NCBI GenBank assembly: GCA_017646185.1
Contig: JAGCNA010000319.1
Coordinates: 1-25,552, forward strand
Length of the DNA: 25,552 nucleotides
Direction of reading: 5' to 3'
DNA from: Clostridia bacterium
GTDB taxonomy: Bacteria > Bacillota > Clostridia > Oscillospirales > CAG-382
Shown: piece after piece, positions 22,890 through 25,552 of the stretch
How positions within the stretch are numbered: the first letter of the stretch is position 1
Layout: every line of letters starts with the position of its first letter
Notes under the pieces: model-generated
What the model saw: only the letters and a program-made list of their open reading frames with translations
Told to the model about the DNA's origin: nothing
Database searches by the model: none
Translations under genes and position numbers: made by a program

Positions 22890-24373
22890 AACTTACAATA
22901 AATAACACTACGGGTCTGTTAAACGATTATTATTTTCAGACCCTTTCTCTCCTTTATTTTCCCGGTGAAAAATTCCCCACGGGTGTTGACCTCAGCCCCA
23001 ACAGCGCGGAATATTTTCTGGAAAAACGCGGAAACGGATATTACGGCAAAGCCGTATTACATGCAGGTTCCCGCTATGAGCAAGGGGAGTTTTCTACTGA
23101 CGGATATGAATTTTCCGTTCCGGTTCACGATGAACTTAATGCACAGTGCGCCATTGGCAAAGCCTTTCTTATTGCCGGTGAAAAGCTGTTCGGTTTTTCT
23201 TTGCCTTGGGGTTATATTACGGGATTACGTCCCGTGAAAAGGGCAAGGTTTTATCTTGATAAAGGATATGACGACGAAACCGTTACCCGTCTTTTTGTAA
23301 CCGACCACAATATTTCCAAAGAAAAGACCGAGCTTTCCATACGTACCGCCCACAACGAGATACGTATGCTTAAGGACGTAGGCGAAAAGACTGCGGGGTT
23401 GTACATTTCCATCCCGTTTTGTCCTACAAGGTGTCAATACTGCTCCTTTGTTTCTTATTCAACACCCCGCCTTTTGAAGATGCTTCCCGATTACGTTGAG
23501 CTTTTGATAAAGGATATAAAAGCAACCGCTTGCGTAATGAAGGAACTGGGAATCAAGCTTTCCGCCATATATGTGGGCGGCGGTACTCCTTCTATTCTTT
23601 CTCCCGAGCAGACACGCAAAGTTTTGGGCACTGTTACCGAAAACTTTGATCTTTCGGTGTTGCGTGAATTTACCTTTGAAGCGGGCAGACCGGATACGAT
23701 TACCAAAGATAAGCTTATTTCCGCCAAAGAAAGCGGAGTTACCCGTGTCAGCATCAATCCTCAAAGTCTTAATGAAAACGTGTTGCACGCTATCGGCAGA
23801 CAGCACACCACACAGCAGTTTTTTGAAGCGTACGATATTGCCCGCGGTATAGGATTTGACAGTATAAACGCAGATCTTATCGCAGGACTTCCCGAAGATA
23901 CCTTCGAAACCTTCTGCTCAAGCTTTGAAAAAGTGCTTTCTATGGGATTTGAGAATATAACCTTACATACCTTAAGCATTAAAAATGCTGCTGCTTTGCG
24001 TTTTTCAAAGGAAAACGTATACGATCCTTCGGGCAGGCTTGCGGTTTCCTGCGTGCAGTACGTGTATGACCGTATGCTCCAGAGCGGTATGGAGCCTTAT
24101 TACCTTTACAGACAAAAAAATACTGTCGGTAATGCGGAAAACACGGGATATTCCGTTCCCGGCAAGGAAAATCTGTATAATATTCTTATGATGGAGGAGC
24201 ATTCCAGCGTGTTCGCCTGCGGTGCAGGTGCTATCACCAAGCTTGTTTCTCCCGATGAAGAGATAATCGACCGTATCGCCCACCAGAAGTATCCTTATGA
24301 GTATCTTGATACTCCCAAAGGAATAGGTGAAGATAGGATCAAAAAGTTCTACAAGCAGTATTTTGGCTGCTGA
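22886..24373 (+). CDS. hemZ: Coproporphyrinogen III oxidase-like radical SAM protein HemZ
   Basis: HemZ-type proteins belong to the HemN radical SAM family linked to oxygen-independent haem synthesis. The 495-residue product has an N-terminal extension of about 170 residues characteristic of HemZ, then the cluster motif CxxxCxxC with C179, C183 and C186 (CPTRCQYC), the SAM-contacting VGGGTPS from 230, and a RVSINPQSLNENVL segment typical of the family. Whether it makes protoporphyrinogen or acts in another anaerobic radical reaction cannot be told, since no other haem gene is in the window. Its ATG overlaps the dtd stop by four bases and lacks its own ribosome binding site, suggesting translational coupling. 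Confidence 0.92.
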   Translation: MKLTINNTTGLLNDYYFQTLSLLYFPGEKFPTGVDLSPNSAEYFLEKRGNGYYGKAVLHAGSRYEQGEFSTDGYEFSVPVHDELNAQCAIGKAFLIAGEKLFGFSLPWGYITGLRPVKRARFYLDKGYDDETVTRLFVTDHNISKEKTELSIRTAHNEIRMLKDVGEKTAGLYISIPFCPTRCQYCSFVSYSTPRLLKMLPDYVELLIKDIKATACVMKELGIKLSAIYVGGGTPSILSPEQTRKVLGTVTENFDLSVLREFTFEAGRPDTITKDKLISAKESGVTRVSINPQSLNENVLHAIGRQHTTQQFFEAYDIARGIGFDSINADLIAGLPEDTFETFCSSFEKVLSMGFENITLHTLSIKNAAALRFSKENVYDPSGRLAVSCVQYVYDRMLQSGMEPYYLYRQKNTVGNAENTGYSVPGKENLYNILMMEEHSSVFACGAGAITKLVSPDEEIIDRIAHQKYPYEYLDTPKGIGEDRIKKFYKQYFGC

Positions 24374-24398
24374 AACGATTTATTATTGAAGGGACGTT

Positions 24399-25552
24399 AT
24401 GAGTAATATAGACAAGTCTTCCAAAAGCTTTATTGCGGAAGCCGCTATAATATCTGTTTCTAATTTTGCCGTCAAGCTTGTGGGCGTGCTGTTTAAAATT
24501 CCTCTTGCCAATCAGCTTGGGGAGTTTATGGGCGTGTTCAACGCGGCGTATTCAATATATGCCATGCTGTTTATGATCTCCACCTCGGGTCTTCCCGTGG
24601 CAGTATCTCGACTTGTGGCAATAGCGAAAGAAAAGGGAAGACGTGCAGAGGCTTCCCAGATATTCCGTACCTGCGCTCTTACCTTTGGTGCTATCGGATT
24701 TATATGCTCGTTGATAATGTTTATCGGCGCTGACTACATTTGCGAAATAACTGCCCATCCCGGCGCAGAGCTTCCTATGCGTGTTATCTCTCCCACGCTG
24801 TTTATAATCTGCATAACCGCTTCCATACGCGGATATTTTCAGGGACTCAGAAAAATGGTTCCCACTGCGGTTTCCAATTTTATCGAAGCCGTACTTAAGC
24901 TTATTCTTGGCTTGGGCGGTGCGGCGTTTGCCGCTTCCCGAGGATGGAGTGGTCCCGTGCAGGCTGCGTTTGCGGTTTCCGGCATCTCTATCGGCGTTAT
25001 AGTGGGTACGGTTTATCTTGCAATAACCTTTTACCTTAGTCGAAATTCCAACATTCCGGATACCGACCGTACCGTTTCCCCTCGCTCCGCTATTGCGAAA
25101 AACGCACTCCGAGTTGCCGTTCCCGTAACTCTTGCAGGCTCCGCTTTGTATTTTTCCACGTTTTTTGATACCGTGGTTATAAATAACCGTCTTATCTTTT
25201 CCGGATTTTCGGAAGAAATGGCGGACAGGCTGTATACTGCATATACTACCCTTGCCATATCTATTTCAGATCTGGTTCCCTCAACTCTGGTGTATCCCAT
25301 TGCGCTCAGTATACTGCCCGCAATGTCTGCGGCTTTGGCAGGAGAGCGTCAGAGAGAGGTAAGAGGCTATATCCATTCTTCTATCCGCATTTCCGGTATT
25401 ATTGCTATTCCCAGTGCGTTTGGTCTGGCAGTGCTTGCCCGTCCCGTAATACAGATGATATATTTCGGTTCTCTTTCAAAAGAGATAACTTTACTTGACG
25501 GAAGTACTGTAATGCCTATAGACGTGGGCGCCGCTTCTCTCGCCATCCTTTC
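24399..25552 (+). CDS. MurJ/SpoVB-like polysaccharide flippase (MVF family), cut by window edge
   Basis: An ATG at 24399 opens an uninterrupted frame of 384 codons to the right edge, so the protein is C-terminally incomplete (family members are about 500-550 residues). It is very hydrophobic with about eight or nine helices so far, and shows family-like segments: SVSNFAVKLVGVLFKIPLANQLG near residues 18-40, STSGLPVAVSRLVA, SIRGYFQGLRKMVPTAVSN and SDLVPSTLVYPIAISILPAMS. This matches the MATE-like SpoVB/MurJ group that moves lipid-linked cell-wall or polysaccharide precursors across the membrane; whether it is SpoVB, MurJ or a polysaccharide exporter is undecided. GAAGGGA lies upstream and the gene is 25 bases after hemZ. 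Confidence 0.85.
   Translation, partial: MSNIDKSSKSFIAEAAIISVSNFAVKLVGVLFKIPLANQLGEFMGVFNAAYSIYAMLFMISTSGLPVAVSRLVAIAKEKGRRAEASQIFRTCALTFGAIGFICSLIMFIGADYICEITAHPGAELPMRVISPTLFIICITASIRGYFQGLRKMVPTAVSNFIEAVLKLILGLGGAAFAASRGWSGPVQAAFAVSGISIGVIVGTVYLAITFYLSRNSNIPDTDRTVSPRSAIAKNALRVAVPVTLAGSALYFSTFFDTVVINNRLIFSGFSEEMADRLYTAYTTLAISISDLVPSTLVYPIALSILPAMSAALAGERQREVRGYIHSSIRISGIIAIPSAFGLAVLARPVIQMIYFGSLSKEITLLDGSTVMPIDVGAASLAIL

Overview
The window reads as a chromosomal housekeeping region of a Gram-positive, low-to-mid GC bacterium of the Bacillota, most likely an uncultured anaerobic Clostridia (Oscillospirales/Ruminococcaceae-like). The reasons are HemZ-type radical SAM coproporphyrinogen dehydrogenase, a membrane CdaA-type diadenylate cyclase followed by a YbbR protein, a single long bifunctional Rel, a DUF1385/YqhQ protein beside prmC, a short FtsY without a long acidic N-terminal extension, a radical SAM gene between rnc and smc, strong AGGAG-type ribosome binding sites, and sigma-A-type promoters with 17-base spacers. 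The genus cannot be fixed from sequence alone.

Layout. Positions 1-1858 are a compact minus-strand operon: an RNHCP zinc-binding protein, an unrecognised five-helix membrane protein, and the N-terminal part of oligoendopeptidase F, which runs off the left edge. A 96-base divergent promoter region (1859-1954) separates it from the plus-strand genes and carries a perfectly palindromic -10 box that can serve both directions. On the plus strand a DUF1385 membrane protein and prmC form a pair (1955-3873). A strong promoter at 3882-3910 then starts a tightly packed series to 15936: TrmH-family rRNA methyltransferase, dprA, topA, plsX, rnc, a radical SAM protein, smc, ftsY and rdgB. A second strong promoter, whose -35 lies inside the end of rdgB (15920-15948), starts cdaA, cdaR, recJ, rel, dtd, hemZ and a MurJ/SpoVB-like flippase cut by the right edge.

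Within the two long units gaps are at most about 25 bases and several genes overlap, so they look cotranscribed. The first links RNA modification and processing (TrmH, RNase III), DNA uptake and topology (DprA, TopA), chromosome organisation (SMC), membrane lipid start-up (PlsX), protein targeting (FtsY) and nucleotide-pool cleaning (RdgB). The second puts synthesis of two second messengers, c-di-AMP (CdaA/CdaR) and (p)ppGpp (Rel), on one probable transcript with RecJ, D-aminoacyl-tRNA deacylase and haem synthesis.

There is no stretch over 300 bases without a gene. I saw no tRNA, rRNA, CRISPR array, insertion sequence, phage gene or clear GC-rich terminator. The strongest anomaly is a one-base frame disruption near the end of topA that detaches its last zinc ribbon; the most elegant regulatory feature is the shared palindromic -10. 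I did not find a clear undescribed system; the best candidate for new biology is the unrecognised membrane protein translationally coupled to the RNHCP protein.
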